In this document: piece after piece, positions 7,747 through 15,699 of the stretch
Layout of the letters: each line of letters starts with the position of its first letter
How positions within the stretch are numbered: position 1 is the stretch's first letter
Assembly (NCBI GenBank): GCA_011375465.1
Contig: DRZV01000088.1
Span: 1 to 27,521 of the forward strand
DNA length: 27,521 nt
Direction of reading: 5' to 3'
Source: Neomoorella mulderi
Lineage (GTDB): Bacteria > Bacillota > DSM-521 > Neomoorellales > Neomoorellaceae
Position numbers and translations under genes: made by a program
The notes under the pieces: generated by a model
The model's input: only the letters and a program-made list of their open reading frames with translations
Databases searched by the model: none
What the model was told of the DNA's origin: nothing

Positions 7747-7999
7747 TTATCTTCTGCCATTGCTTACCAATTTGGTCACCAGACCCGCCAGCATCTCCTT
7801 TTCCCTGGAATCGGCCACCTGCCATAACTCCTTCAGCACCCTGTGCTCCCCGTGGGTGGGATTAACATTTTGAGCCAGGAAATCCCCTAAACGGCAGGCT
7901 ATAGAACGGATCTCCTCTTCTCCCAATCCCAGCATATTGCCCACATTGACAGCCTGGGACAGGGTTTCCTTACCATTCCTCCCATCCCTCTAAAGCCAT
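7747..7999 (-). pseudogene. DUF3243 protein (YmfJ-like), one frameshift
   Basis: DUF3243 is a small helical family found mainly in endospore-forming Firmicutes; its function is unknown. The ATG at 7999 has an excellent ribosome site (GAGGAGGG, 8006-8013) and reads MALEGWEEW followed by TAA. Dropping one base (the A at 7972 on the plus strand, a T in the message) continues as KETLSQAVNVGNMLGLGEEE, then CRLGDFLAQNVNP and VLKELWQVADSREKEMLAGL, ending KLVSNGRR. The repaired product is 83 residues, the family size. As written, only a 9-residue peptide is made from the good start. An internal start within VNVGNM has no ribosome site and would lack the first helix. The tail converges on the ferredoxin terminator. 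Confidence 0.7.
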
Positions 8000-8084
8000 C
8001 CTGATCCCTCCTCGATCTAAAGCCTCTTTAATAGAACTGTGCCCTTATGGCAGCCCTTTTATACGCTTTCTAAAAATAATAAAA

Positions 8085-8105
8085 GGGAGAAGGATACCTT
8101 CTCCC
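8085..8105 (-). terminator. terminator of tRNA-Leu(GAG)
   Basis: A perfect 9-bp stem (GGGAGAAGG with CCTTCTCCC) with a 3-base loop is followed on the minus strand by TTTTATTATTTTT. It begins 9 bases after the tRNA CCA. Confidence 0.9.
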
Positions 8106-8114
8106 TCTGCCCTC

Positions 8115-8199
8115 TGGTGCGGCGGGTGGGACTTGAACCCACACGGGTTACCCCATACGCCCCTCAAACGTACGCGTCTGCCAGTTCCGCCACCGCCGC
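8115..8199 (-). tRNA. tRNA-Leu, anticodon GAG
   Basis: This is a class II tRNA on the minus strand: acceptor GCGGCGG pairs with CCGCCGC, followed by A73 and an encoded CCA. The anticodon stem TACGT/GCGTA closes with one T-G pair around the loop TTGAGGG (GAG). The T arm contains GGGTTCAAGTCCC. Length is 85 with CCA. It is monocistronic, with its own promoter and terminator. Confidence 0.93.
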
Positions 8200-8211
8200 G
8201 CATGCAAATTT

Positions 8212-8241
8212 ATTATAGTACCTTTCCCCTACCCATGTCAA
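8212..8241 (-). promoter_or_regulatory. promoter of tRNA-Leu(GAG)
   Basis: On the minus strand an exact TTGACA (8236-8241), an 18-base spacer and an exact TATAAT (8212-8217) end 12 bases before the tRNA. Confidence 0.88.
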
Positions 8242-8247
8242 GGACCT

Positions 8248-8272
8248 CCCGCCTTTCCAAAAGCGGGTTTTT
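8248..8272 (+). terminator. weak terminator-like hairpin
   Basis: CCCGC (8248-8252) and GCGGG (8263-8267) can pair and are followed by TTTTT on the plus strand. No plus-strand gene ends here, so it may only insulate the promoter at 8299 from readthrough, or be chance. Confidence 0.3.
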
Positions 8273-8298
8273 CCGCGGGCATCCCATGGACAAAACTC

Positions 8299-8328
8299 TT
8301 GACGCTAAGACAAAATTTGCGGTATATT
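8299..8328 (+). promoter_or_regulatory. promoter of the lysR-mobA-mobB operon
   Basis: TTGACG (8299-8304), an 18-base spacer and TATATT (8323-8328) each match the housekeeping consensus at five of six bases. The transcript would have a leader of roughly 80 bases before the LysR start. A second TATAAT at 8395-8400 lacks a -35. Confidence 0.65.
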
Positions 8329-8356
8329 TATCTCGCAAGTCGATTATGATTTTGAG

Positions 8357-8400
8357 TTATAGCAGTCCCAAAATAGATGACTATAACAATATTGTATAAT
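8357..8400 (+). promoter_or_regulatory. inverted repeats upstream of lysR, candidate autoregulatory site
   Basis: TTATAG (8357-8362) and CTATAA (8381-8386) form an inverted repeat 18 bases apart. It is followed by the palindrome ACAATATTGT (8386-8395), which runs into TATAAT (8395-8400). LysR-type regulators commonly bind AT-rich dyads next to their own start. Binding here is inference only. Confidence 0.35.
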
Positions 8401-8416
8401 AAATCCCGAAGGGTGG

Positions 8417-9352
8417 ATGGCCATGAATGTGAATTACCTCCTGACCTTTGTAACCACAGTGGAAAAGGGCACCCTCTCCGCCGCTGCCGAGTCCCTCTAT
8501 CTCACCCAGCCAGGGGTGAGCAAGCAACTGCGGGCCCTGGAGGAGTTCTATGGGCTCCGGCTTCTGGAGCGTCGGGGAAGGGAAGTCAGACTCACGGCCG
8601 CCGGAGAGATCTGCTATCGCCATGCCAAGGCCATTATCCGCCACCTGGAGCAGGCCCAGAAGGAGCTGGCGGAGTTGTTAAGGCTGGTGAAGGGCAAATT
8701 GATCTTAGGAGCCAGCACCACCCCTGGACAGTATATACTGCCTCGGCTGATAGGGGCCTTCCGTTCCGAACACCCCCAGGTGGAGGTGGTGGTGGAGATC
8801 ACCGACTCCCACGAGGTCATACGGAAACTGCAAGGGGGCGAAATAGACCTGGGGGTGGTGGGGGTTAGGGGGAGGAAGAAGAGCCTGAACTACAGCCGGC
8901 TGGTGGAGGACGAACTGGTCCTCATAACCCCTCCCCATCATCCCCTAGCCCTCAAGGGATGGGCAACGGTGGAAGACCTGAAAGGCCAACCCCTTATCTG
9001 GAGGGAGGCGGGATCCGGCACCAGGAGGGTCTTGGAGGAGCGGCTACAGAAGGCGGGTTTCCACCTGGATCCCCACCAGATAATCATGGAACTGGGCAGC
9101 ACCGAAGCCATCATCAGCGCCGTAGAAGCGGGATTGGGCATCTCCTTCGTCACCAAATGGGCCCCAGAAAAAAGCGCCAAGCTGGGCCGGCTGGCGGTGG
9201 TGCCCCTGGAAGGGGTCAACCTTAAGAGGGATCTCTATCTGGTGAGGAGGAATCAACCCTTGAGCCCCGCTGCCGAGGCTTTTATATCCTTCTCGGAAAG
9301 ATGGCAGCTCACGCCACCATCGCCCGAGCTTTCCCTGGAGAGCCGGCCGTGA
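8417..9352 (+). CDS. LysR-family transcriptional regulator
   Basis: This is a full-length (311 residues) LysR-type regulator. The N-terminal winged helix-turn-helix (about 1-65) has the usual motif in LSAAAESLYLTQPGVSKQLR followed by LEERRGR-like LLERRGREVRLTAAG. A linker helix follows and then the periplasmic-binding-protein-like effector domain (about 92-295: KLILGASTTPGQYILPRLI, then EIDLGVVG). The effector is unknown; its overall character resembles the CysB/CbbR-like branch, but I would not assign a ligand. ATG 8417 and ATG 8423 share a GAAGGGTGG-type ribosome site. It overlaps mobA by four bases (GTGA), so it is co-translated with molybdenum-cofactor genes and may respond to a molybdenum-related or oxyanion signal. 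That last point is inference from context. Confidence 0.88.
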   Translation: MAMNVNYLLTFVTTVEKGTLSAAAESLYLTQPGVSKQLRALEEFYGLRLLERRGREVRLTAAGEICYRHAKAIIRHLEQAQKELAELLRLVKGKLILGASTTPGQYILPRLIGAFRSEHPQVEVVVEITDSHEVIRKLQGGEIDLGVVGVRGRKKSLNYSRLVEDELVLITPPHHPLALKGWATVEDLKGQPLIWREAGSGTRRVLEERLQKAGFHLDPHQIIMELGSTEAIISAVEAGLGISFVTKWAPEKSAKLGRLAVVPLEGVNLKRDLYLVRRNQPLSPAAEAFISFSERWQLTPPSPELSLESRP

Positions 9353-9960
9353 AAGAGGCCACTGCCATTGTCTTGGCCGGGGGCAGGAGCACCCGCATGG
9401 GGCAGAACAAAGCTCTGCTGCCCCTAAAGGGGCGGCCCCTTATAGGGCATATAATCGGGGTTCTGCGGGAGATCTTTCAAGAGATCTTGATCGTCAGCAA
9501 CCAGGTGGAAATCTACAAAGATATGAGGGTAAAGGTGATACCGGACCTCGTTCCCGGGAAGGGCCCCTTGAGCGGCATCCACTCCGGCCTCTTCCACTCC
9601 TCCACCTGGTATAATTTTTTAGTGGCCTGCGACATGCCCTTTTTAGATCAGGAGTTTGTCCTTTACCTGCTGGAAAGGTCCAGGGGTTTCGAGGCCCTAA
9701 TCCCTTCTTTCAGAGATAGGCTCCAGCCCCTCCACGCCGTGTATACCAAAGGGTGCCTGCCGGTGGTGGAATCGTTTTTGATCCGAACCCCTGGGGGAAT
9801 AAAGGTGGAAGAGATTTTCCCCTACTTGAAGGTCTTTTTTTTAAAAGTGGAAACCCTGGATCGCCATTGGGATTTCGAAAAAATTTTCTTTAATATAAAT
9901 ACCCCTGAAGATCTAAAAAAGGCCCAAAAAATGGCTGAAGGGGAAAAAACATATGGATAA
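9349..9960 (+). CDS. mobA: molybdenum cofactor guanylyltransferase
   Basis: MobA transfers GMP from GTP to molybdopterin-Mo to make the guanine dinucleotide cofactor used by DMSO-reductase-family enzymes such as formate dehydrogenases. The start is GTG 9349, overlapping the LysR stop (GTGA), and gives 203 residues. The nucleotide-binding signature LAGGRSTRMGQNKALL spans residues 9-24. A DLVPGKGPLSGIHSGL segment and the metal site CDMPF follow, with the usual C-terminal INTPEDL. A longer frame from 9301 exists but lies inside lysR and has no ribosome site. It overlaps mobB by 8 bases. No molybdoenzyme is encoded in the window. Confidence 0.88.
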   Translation: MKEATAIVLAGGRSTRMGQNKALLPLKGRPLIGHIIGVLREIFQEILIVSNQVEIYKDMRVKVIPDLVPGKGPLSGIHSGLFHSSTWYNFLVACDMPFLDQEFVLYLLERSRGFEALIPSFRDRLQPLHAVYTKGCLPVVESFLIRTPGGIKVEEIFPYLKVFFLKVETLDRHWDFEKIFFNINTPEDLKKAQKMAEGEKTYG

Positions 9961-10456
9961 ACCTCCCATAATTTCTGTGGTGGGACCTTCTAATTCTGGT
10001 AAAACCAACCTTATAACCAGGCTGGTACCTGAGCTGAAATGCCGGGGGTACAAAGTGGCCACCATAAAACATGACGCCCACGATTTTGAAATAGATCACC
10101 CCGGAAAGGATTCCTGGCTACACGCCCGGGCTGGGGCTGACGTGGTCCTCATATCTTCCCCCTATAAGGTGGCCCTTATAGAAAAGGTGGAGGCCGAGCT
10201 GCAGCTGGAAGAAGTGATAAAGAGGATCCTCTCGCCAGTAGACCTCATCATTACCGAGGGCTACAAAAGGGAAAAATATCCCAAAATAGAAGTTTTTTTG
10301 CCCGGCAGGCAGGCCCCTTCCGTCAGCCCGCCCGAAGAGCTGATAGCAGTTGTGGGCGAGGCCCCTCCGCTGCCTGTTCCCCGCTTTTCCTGGGACGATA
10401 TGTCTCTTTTGGCGGACTTCATAGAAGAAAGATATTTGAAAGGGAAACCTCTATAG
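9953..10456 (+). CDS. mobB: molybdopterin-guanine dinucleotide biosynthesis adaptor MobB
   Basis: MobB is a GTP-binding P-loop protein that assists MobA in cofactor maturation. The 167-residue frame has Walker A GPSNSGKT (11-18), then KVATIKHDAHDFEIDHPGKD with the histidines and Asp typical of the family, then SWLHARAGAD and IITEGYK. The ATG at 9953 sits inside the mobA tail (8-base overlap), so the two are probably translationally coupled. It is complete and of normal length. The operon probably ends here; there is a 73-base gap before phoU with a TATAAT-like element at 10479-10484. Confidence 0.9.
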   Translation: MDKPPIISVVGPSNSGKTNLITRLVPELKCRGYKVATIKHDAHDFEIDHPGKDSWLHARAGADVVLISSPYKVALIEKVEAELQLEEVIKRILSPVDLIITEGYKREKYPKIEVFLPGRQAPSVSPPEELIAVVGEAPPLPVPRFSWDDMSLLADFIEERYLKGKPL

Positions 10457-10478
10457 CCCTCCAGCGGGGTTTAGCGTG

Positions 10479-10484
10479 TATAAT
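10479..10484 (+). promoter_or_regulatory. possible -10 box for phoU operon
   Basis: A perfect TATAAT lies 45 bases before the phoU ATG in the mobB-phoU gap. No clear -35 is seen at 16-18 bases, so this is a weak call; the spacing to the ribosome site is suitable. Confidence 0.4.
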
Positions 10485-10529
10485 ATAGAATACATAGAGA
10501 CACAGAGAGAAACGAGGAGGGGGAGGGCT

Positions 10530-11246
10530 ATGGCCCGGATTTTAAATGCCTATGAGCAGGCCCTTTTAGAATTGGAAAGGCAGTTGCTGAAAATGGGGGA
10601 TTTTGTAGGGAACCAAGTGGATTTGGCCCTGCGGGCTCTAAAATCCCAGGATCCTAGCCTGGCCCAAGAGGTGATCAAAAGGGACGATGTGGTGGATAAC
10701 TGGGACTATGACCTGGAGACAGCCATCTTGGACCTCATATCCCTCCAGCAACCTTCCCGGGAAGATCTCAAAACCCTGGCCACCCTCCTAAGGGTGAGCA
10801 AAGAACTGGAAAGGATAGGCGACTACGCGGTAAACATAGCCGAAGTGGCCATCAATCTATCCCGGCTGGGCCCCTATTTTAAACCCCCGGTGGATATACC
10901 TAAAATGGCCCAGATGGCCCAAGCCATGCTCAAAAAAAGCCTAGAAGCCCTGGTAAACCGGGATCAGGAAGCAGCCCAAGAAGTATTCTATGCCGATGAG
11001 GCGGTGGATAACCTCTATAAAAACCTCCATCAGGAACTGATCCAGTATATGAAACGGGGACCCGAATATGTGGATCAAGCCTACTACTTGATGTTGGTGG
11101 CCAGGTACCTGGAACGCATAGCGGATCGGGCCGTCAACATAGCGGAAATGGTGATCTTCAGGGAGACAGGGGAACGCAGAGCCTTTAAAAGCCGTCCTAA
11201 AGACCCTTCCTTTGATCTGCCCGAATGGCTAAAGGGAGGTTTGTAG
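10530..11246 (+). CDS. phoU: phosphate-uptake regulator PhoU
   Basis: PhoU is a cytoplasmic helical-bundle metalloprotein that restrains phosphate uptake and signalling. The start is ATG 10530 behind an exceptional ribosome site (GAGGAGGGGGAGGG) and gives 238 residues. The longer frame from 10476 would begin at the -10 region. Two PhoU repeats are visible. The first has DDVVDNWDYDLE and ELERIGDYAVNIAEVA. The second has DEAVDNLYKNLHQE and YLERIADRAVNIAEMV. The E-x-x-R-x-x-D-x-x-x-N-I motifs bind metal. It lies 1 base before the start of a Na/Pi cotransporter gene, so it likely tunes that transporter rather than a PstSCAB importer, which is absent here. Confidence 0.9.
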   Translation: MARILNAYEQALLELERQLLKMGDFVGNQVDLALRALKSQDPSLAQEVIKRDDVVDNWDYDLETAILDLISLQQPSREDLKTLATLLRVSKELERIGDYAVNIAEVAINLSRLGPYFKPPVDIPKMAQMAQAMLKKSLEALVNRDQEAAQEVFYADEAVDNLYKNLHQELIQYMKRGPEYVDQAYYLMLVARYLERIADRAVNIAEMVIFRETGERRAFKSRPKDPSFDLPEWLKGGL

Positions 11247-11247
11247 C

Positions 11248-12855
11248 TTGACCTTTGCGCTCCTCACGGGAATGGCTGGAGGTCTGGCCCTTTTTCTTTT
11301 GGGAATAGAGATGATAAGCAAGGGCCTGCAGAGGGCTGGGGCCAGGCAGATAAAACAATTCCTGGGCTCTGTCACCCGGCATCCCATAAGCGGCATGCTG
11401 GCGGGGTTGATAGTTACCCTGTTTTTACAGAGCAGCACCGTCACCACCGTCCTGTTGGTGGGTTTTGTCAGCACCGGGCTGATGAGCATGGGGCAGGCCC
11501 TCAATGTGGTCCTGGGGGCCGCCATAGGCTCCACCCTGACTCCCCAGTTGGTGGCTTTTAACATAAGCGACTATGCTTTATGGCTGGTGGTGATGGGTCT
11601 CTTCCCATACCTTTTGGCCCAAAGGCTGCGCTGGCATTATGTGGGGCAGGCTTTAATAGGGATGGGCTTTATCCTCTACGGCGCCAGCGTAATGGCAGGT
11701 GCCACTGCTCCTCTAAAAAACCTCCCCCAGGTAACCAGCCATTTCATCCCCCTTATCCAACACCCGGGACTCATGACGGTGGTGTCCGCCCTCTTCACCG
11801 CCATAGTCCAGGCCAGCGCCGCTACGGTGGTGCTGGCCATGAACCTGGCCTCCCAAGGGCTTATCCCCCTTACGGCTGCCCTGGCCATGGTGCTGGGAGC
11901 TAACCTGGGCACCACCGCCACCGCCCTGATATCCAGCTTGGGCTTCTCTCGGGAGGCTAAAAGGGTAGCCCTGGCCCATTTCTTCTTTAAGCTGGGAGGG
12001 GTATTGATATTCCTGCCTTTTTTGACCCCCTATGCCCATTGGATCCAGTTCACCTCCAGCGATATTTCCCGCCAGGTAGCAAATGCCCATACCCTGTTTA
12101 ACGTTATCAACATGGCGATATTTTTACCCCTTACCCCCTGGGTGGGAAAATTGATGGTAAAAATCCTGCCCGACAGGCCCGAAGAGGAGGGAGTAACCAA
12201 ATATTTGGATCCGGAAGCCTTGGAGGTGCCCTCTCTAGCCCTGGAAAACGCCCGTAAGGAAACCCTGAGGATGGCCTCTATTATCCAAGAAAAAATGTTC
12301 CCCCGCCTTTTTCAGCCCCTGGCCCAGAGGGAAACCCATTTCATTGAAAAGATGGAACAGGTGGATACCACCCTCGACCATATATATCAAGCCCTGGTGA
12401 GATATTTAAGCCAGCTCCAGCGAGGGGCTATGGAGGAAGAAGAGCTGCTCTATCTTTTTAAGCTCTTATATATAGCCAGCGATTTGGAACACATAGGGGA
12501 TGCCCTGGTCACCGTCGCCTACCAGTACAAAAAGCTGGAGCACAGGGGGAAAGAATTTACTCCGGAAGAGGAAGAAGACCTCAAGAGTGTGTTCAGCCGG
12601 GTAGAGAAAAATTACCTCAGGGCCATCAAGGCCTTTGCCACCGAAAACAAAAGATTGGCAGCAGAGGTAATCCGGGATCACCCGGAAATCCTGAAGCTGG
12701 AGAAGAGGTTGCGTTTTTCCCACTGCCAGAGAATCCGCCAAGGCGATCAGGCGGTTTTGGAAGTCTCAGCGATCCACATGGAGATTTTAAATCAGATATT
12801 GGCCGTAGAGCATCATGTGGTGGGCATAGCCCAAGCCGTACTGGGTATTATTTAA
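11248..12855 (+). CDS. Na+/phosphate cotransporter family protein with C-terminal PhoU-like domain
   Basis: This 535-residue membrane protein belongs to the NptA/YjbB-like Na/Pi-cotransporter family. TTG 11248 follows AAAGGGAGGT by 7 bases. The first 310 or so residues hold two inverted membrane repeats marked by LFLQSSTVTTVLLVG (about 59) and IVQASAATVVLAM (about 186), the QSS-type substrate and sodium motifs, plus GANLGTTATALI. Residues from about 330 form a cytoplasmic PhoU-like helical bundle (LYIASDLEHIGDALVTVAYQ). Together with the preceding phoU it forms a two-gene phosphate transport or export unit. Direction of transport cannot be read from sequence; YjbB-type members can export. speE follows after 22 bases, so the transcript probably continues. 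Confidence 0.87.
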   Translation: MTFALLTGMAGGLALFLLGIEMISKGLQRAGARQIKQFLGSVTRHPISGMLAGLIVTLFLQSSTVTTVLLVGFVSTGLMSMGQALNVVLGAAIGSTLTPQLVAFNISDYALWLVVMGLFPYLLAQRLRWHYVGQALIGMGFILYGASVMAGATAPLKNLPQVTSHFIPLIQHPGLMTVVSALFTAIVQASAATVVLAMNLASQGLIPLTAALAMVLGANLGTTATALISSLGFSREAKRVALAHFFFKLGGVLIFLPFLTPYAHWIQFTSSDISRQVANAHTLFNVINMAIFLPLTPWVGKLMVKILPDRPEEEGVTKYLDPEALEVPSLALENARKETLRMASIIQEKMFPRLFQPLAQRETHFIEKMEQVDTTLDHIYQALVRYLSQLQRGAMEEEELLYLFKLLYIASDLEHIGDALVTVAYQYKKLEHRGKEFTPEEEEDLKSVFSRVEKNYLRAIKAFATENKRLAAEVIRDHPEILKLEKRLRFSHCQRIRQGDQAVLEVSAIHMEILNQILAVEHHVVGIAQAVLGII

Positions 12856-12877
12856 ATCTTTTAGGGAGGGAAGCGCC

Positions 12878-13717
12878 TTGGGAATGGAAGGCATATGGTT
12901 TACCGAATTGGAGACCCCGGGATTGGTCCTGGGTTTAAAACTGAAGAAGGTGATCCATCAGGAGAAAACCAGCTATCAGAGTCTGGCCATCGTGGAAACC
13001 GAAGTTTACGGAAAGGCCCTCATCCTGGATGAGACGGTGCAGACCACCCTGGGGGACGAATATTTTTATCACGAGATGATAGTCCACGTCCCCCTCCACA
13101 CCCACCCCTTTCCCCAGAGGATTCTGGTTATAGGAGGGGGAGACGGGGGCTCCATCCGAGAAGTGGTAAAATATCCCCAGGTGAAAGAAGCTGTCCTGGT
13201 GGAAATAGACGAAAGGGTGGTGGTCAACGCCCTGGAGCATCTGCCGGAATTATCTTCCGGGCTAAAGGATCCCCGGGTGAAAATCGTCTTCGCCGATGGG
13301 ATAAGTTATGTGGCCGAACAGGAAGAAGCCTTCGACGTGATCATAGTGGATTCCACCGACCCCATAGGACCTGCCGCAGGCCTGTTCAGCCCTGAATTTT
13401 ACCGGAACGTTTTTAAAGCCCTGGCCCCTGAGGGGATATTTGTATCCCAGACCGGATCCCCCCTCTTTGCCCAGGAGCTCCTCAAGAAGATACACAAGGA
13501 GCTGAGGACCATATTCCCCATAACCCGGCTTTATCTGACTACAGTGCCCACCTATCCAGGGGGATGGTGGAGCTTCACCTTGGGCAGCAAGAAGCACGAC
13601 CCTTTGGAGGTAAACCACGGGCAATCCAGGGTTCCTACCCGTTTCTACACCCCTGCCATCCACCGGGGAGCCTTTAACCTCCCTCCCTTTATAAAAGAAT
13701 TCCTGAATGAAGGATAG
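12878..13717 (+). CDS. speE: spermidine synthase / polyamine aminopropyltransferase
   Basis: SpeE moves an aminopropyl group from decarboxylated S-adenosylmethionine to putrescine or, in some thermophiles, to agmatine. The start is TTG 12878 seven bases after GGGAGGG; 279 residues, normal length. Motifs are the substrate-loop DEYFYHE (60-66), the dcSAM-binding GGGDGG (86-91), VEIDE (108) and the catalytic DSTDPIGP (158-165), then PTYPGGWWSF. All key residues are present. It is followed by an agmatinase-family gene after 13 bases (or an 11-base overlap if the upstream ATG is used). The pair could therefore run agmatine to aminopropylagmatine to spermidine as in Thermus. That is inferred, since no speA or speD is in the window. 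Confidence 0.93.
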   Translation: MGMEGIWFTELETPGLVLGLKLKKVIHQEKTSYQSLAIVETEVYGKALILDETVQTTLGDEYFYHEMIVHVPLHTHPFPQRILVIGGGDGGSIREVVKYPQVKEAVLVEIDERVVVNALEHLPELSSGLKDPRVKIVFADGISYVAEQEEAFDVIIVDSTDPIGPAAGLFSPEFYRNVFKALAPEGIFVSQTGSPLFAQELLKKIHKELRTIFPITRLYLTTVPTYPGGWWSFTLGSKKHDPLEVNHGQSRVPTRFYTPAIHRGAFNLPPFIKEFLNEG

Positions 13718-13730
13718 GGGAGATGACCTT

Positions 13731-14585
13731 GTGGATATTTTCATAAAAAATTCAAGCTTTATGGGCATAGAAGGCCATCAGACGGCCCCCAATATACTTA
13801 TGGGCATACCCCTGGACGTGACCACCAGCCATAAGCCGGGGACCCGCTGGGCCCCTTTGTGGATAAGGGTGGCTTCTCAAGGGCTGGAAGAGTACAGCCC
13901 CCGATTGCACCGGGATCTGAGGGACGTCCCCCTACGGGACGTGGGAGACTTGGCCCTGGTCCCGGGACGGATAGAGGTCAACCTGCAGAAGATAGAGGCC
14001 GCGGCGGAAATGTTCTTGAGGGAAGGCAAGTTTGTTGTTTCCCTGGGCGGAGAACATCTGATCACCTATCCCCTGGTAAGGACAGCGAGGAAGTGCCATC
14101 CTGACCTGGCGGTGGTCCAGATGGATGCCCATGCTGATCTGCGGAAGGAATACGAAGGGGAAAAGTTCTCCCATGCCACGGTTATGAACCTTATAGGTGA
14201 GGAAATAGGATTCGAAAATTTATATCAAGTGGGGATAAGATCTCTAGCTCGGGAAGAGCTGGATGCGGCCCAAAAGACCAACCTCTTTTTAGGACCCCTC
14301 CTGCCTGGTTTGGAAAAATGCCTGGAGCGCCTTAAGGAGCGCCCCTTATATCTCACTCTGGACATAGACGTGGTGGATCCTGCCTTTGCCCCGGGTACCG
14401 GGGCTCCAGAGCCAGGAGGGGCCACCTCCCAGGAAATCCTGGAGGCCTTGTACCTGCTGAAAGATTTTCCTGTGGTGGCCCTGGATCTGGTGGAAGTTTC
14501 TCCCCCTAGCGACAGGGGAGATATAACTTCCCTCTTGGCGGCCAAAATTTTGCGGGAAGCCCTGCTGCTGTGGGGAAAAAAATAG
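13731..14585 (+). CDS. speB: agmatinase-family ureohydrolase
   Basis: This enzyme of the arginase/agmatinase family hydrolyses a guanidino group to release urea, using two manganese ions. I choose GTG 13731 because AGGGGAG sits 8 bases upstream; the ATG at 13707 would overlap speE and has no site. It has 284 residues. Metal ligands are visible in GGEHLITYP, DAHADLR and DIDVVDP, along with SHATVM and DLVEVSPPSD. The natural substrate could be agmatine or N1-aminopropylagmatine, given the tight link to speE. It is convergent with the nicotinate phosphoribosyltransferase gene, with only 23 bases between the stops and no clear terminator. Confidence 0.9.
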   Translation: MDIFIKNSSFMGIEGHQTAPNILMGIPLDVTTSHKPGTRWAPLWIRVASQGLEEYSPRLHRDLRDVPLRDVGDLALVPGRIEVNLQKIEAAAEMFLREGKFVVSLGGEHLITYPLVRTARKCHPDLAVVQMDAHADLRKEYEGEKFSHATVMNLIGEEIGFENLYQVGIRSLAREELDAAQKTNLFLGPLLPGLEKCLERLKERPLYLTLDIDVVDPAFAPGTGAPEPGGATSQEILEALYLLKDFPVVALDLVEVSPPSDRGDITSLLAAKILREALLLWGKK

Positions 14586-14608
14586 GGTAGAGAGATCCAC
14601 CCGGGGAA

Positions 14609-15646
14609 TCACTTAAGGCGCTGCAGGCGAGGATTGGGGATAATACCGGGGAGGCGGCCCCGTTTGGCCAGGGGACGCCCTTCCACCACCTTTAGATCCA
14701 GGGTCATATCTATAGGAGGGGCTCCTGAAATGTAGCTGCCCACCCCAAAGGCGTCGGCTCCGGCCTCTTTTAATTCCCTTATCTTTTCGGGGTAAAGGCC
14801 TCCGGAAACGAAGATCTTTACATGGTTAAATCCAGCCAAATCCAGACGGTGGCGCACCTCTTTTACCAGAGCCGGGGTCACTCCTCCCCTCTCCCCGGGG
14901 GTGTCCAAGCGCACCGCCTGCAGGGCCGGCCCTAAAGCCTCTGCAACCCGCAGGGATTCCTCCGCTTCGTCCTTAAAGGTGTCCACCAGGACGGTCCTGG
15001 GGGCTTCTGGGGGCATGAGGCGATGGTAGGCCAGGGCGGTTTCCACCGTATCCCCCACGATGAGGATAAGGGCATGGGGCATGGTGCCCTGGGGCTCCTG
15101 TCCCACCAGCTTGGCAGCCAGTATGCAGCTGGCCCCGCTGGCCCCCCCTATTATGGCTGCCCTCTCCATGACCGGGGCCACTGCAGGGTGAACGTGCCGG
15201 GCGCCGAAACATATGAAGGGCTTATCTCCCGCTGCTTCTTTTATCTCCCGAGCAGCGGTGGCCCAACCGCTGGCGCTGGCCAGCATACCCAGAATGGCAG
15301 TTTCATATAGGCCGAACTGGCTGTAGGGACCTTCTATCCTCATCACCACTTCTTTGGGACTGAAATCCGAACCTTCAGGAAGGCCCCATATCTTTACCTC
15401 CCTGTCCTTTAAGAGTTCCAGGACTTCCACCACTCCGCACAGTATCCCCGGCTTGCGGGGAAATATTTCCGCCACCACTGGGGTGTCCGCCTTGCCCAAA
15501 TGTTTTAAGATTTCATAGGTCCGGACGAAGTATATATCTGTCGTGGCACCGCTGGCTATCTCTTCATGTTGGGCCGAATGGAACCTCCTCTCTTCAGAAA
15601 GGACGAACTTCCTTACTTTGGATAAGGTGTCCATAATATCCGCCAT
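14609..15646 (-). CDS. pncB: nicotinate phosphoribosyltransferase
   Basis: The enzyme joins nicotinate to PRPP to give nicotinate mononucleotide for NAD salvage. The second ATG (15646) is chosen because AAGGAGAGAGG lies 4-14 bases before it; the earlier ATG (15667) would place that site inside the gene. It has 345 residues, the shorter form found in archaea and many thermophilic Firmicutes. Motifs are GATTDIYF near the N-terminus, CFGARHVHP, VLVDTFKDEAEE, AVRLDTPGERGG, then KIFVSGGL and FGVGSYISGAPP. It is the last gene of a minus-strand run starting at polA, 53 bases after the lytic transglycosylase. A quinolinate phosphoribosyltransferase-like relative is the alternative, but the GARHVHP and DTF motifs favour nicotinate. 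Confidence 0.87.
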   Translation of the reverse strand: MADIMDTLSKVRKFVLSEERRFHSAQHEEIASGATTDIYFVRTYEILKHLGKADTPVVAEIFPRKPGILCGVVEVLELLKDREVKIWGLPEGSDFSPKEVVMRIEGPYSQFGLYETAILGMLASASGWATAAREIKEAAGDKPFICFGARHVHPAVAPVMERAAIIGGASGASCILAAKLVGQEPQGTMPHALILIVGDTVETALAYHRLMPPEAPRTVLVDTFKDEAEESLRVAEALGPALQAVRLDTPGERGGVTPALVKEVRHRLDLAGFNHVKIFVSGGLYPEKIRELKEAGADAFGVGSYISGAPPIDMTLDLKVVEGRPLAKRGRLPGIIPNPRLQRLK

Positions 15647-15699
15647 GATTCCTCTCTCCTTTGCCATAGTCGTGTGATTTTTATAAATCTATTCGATCC

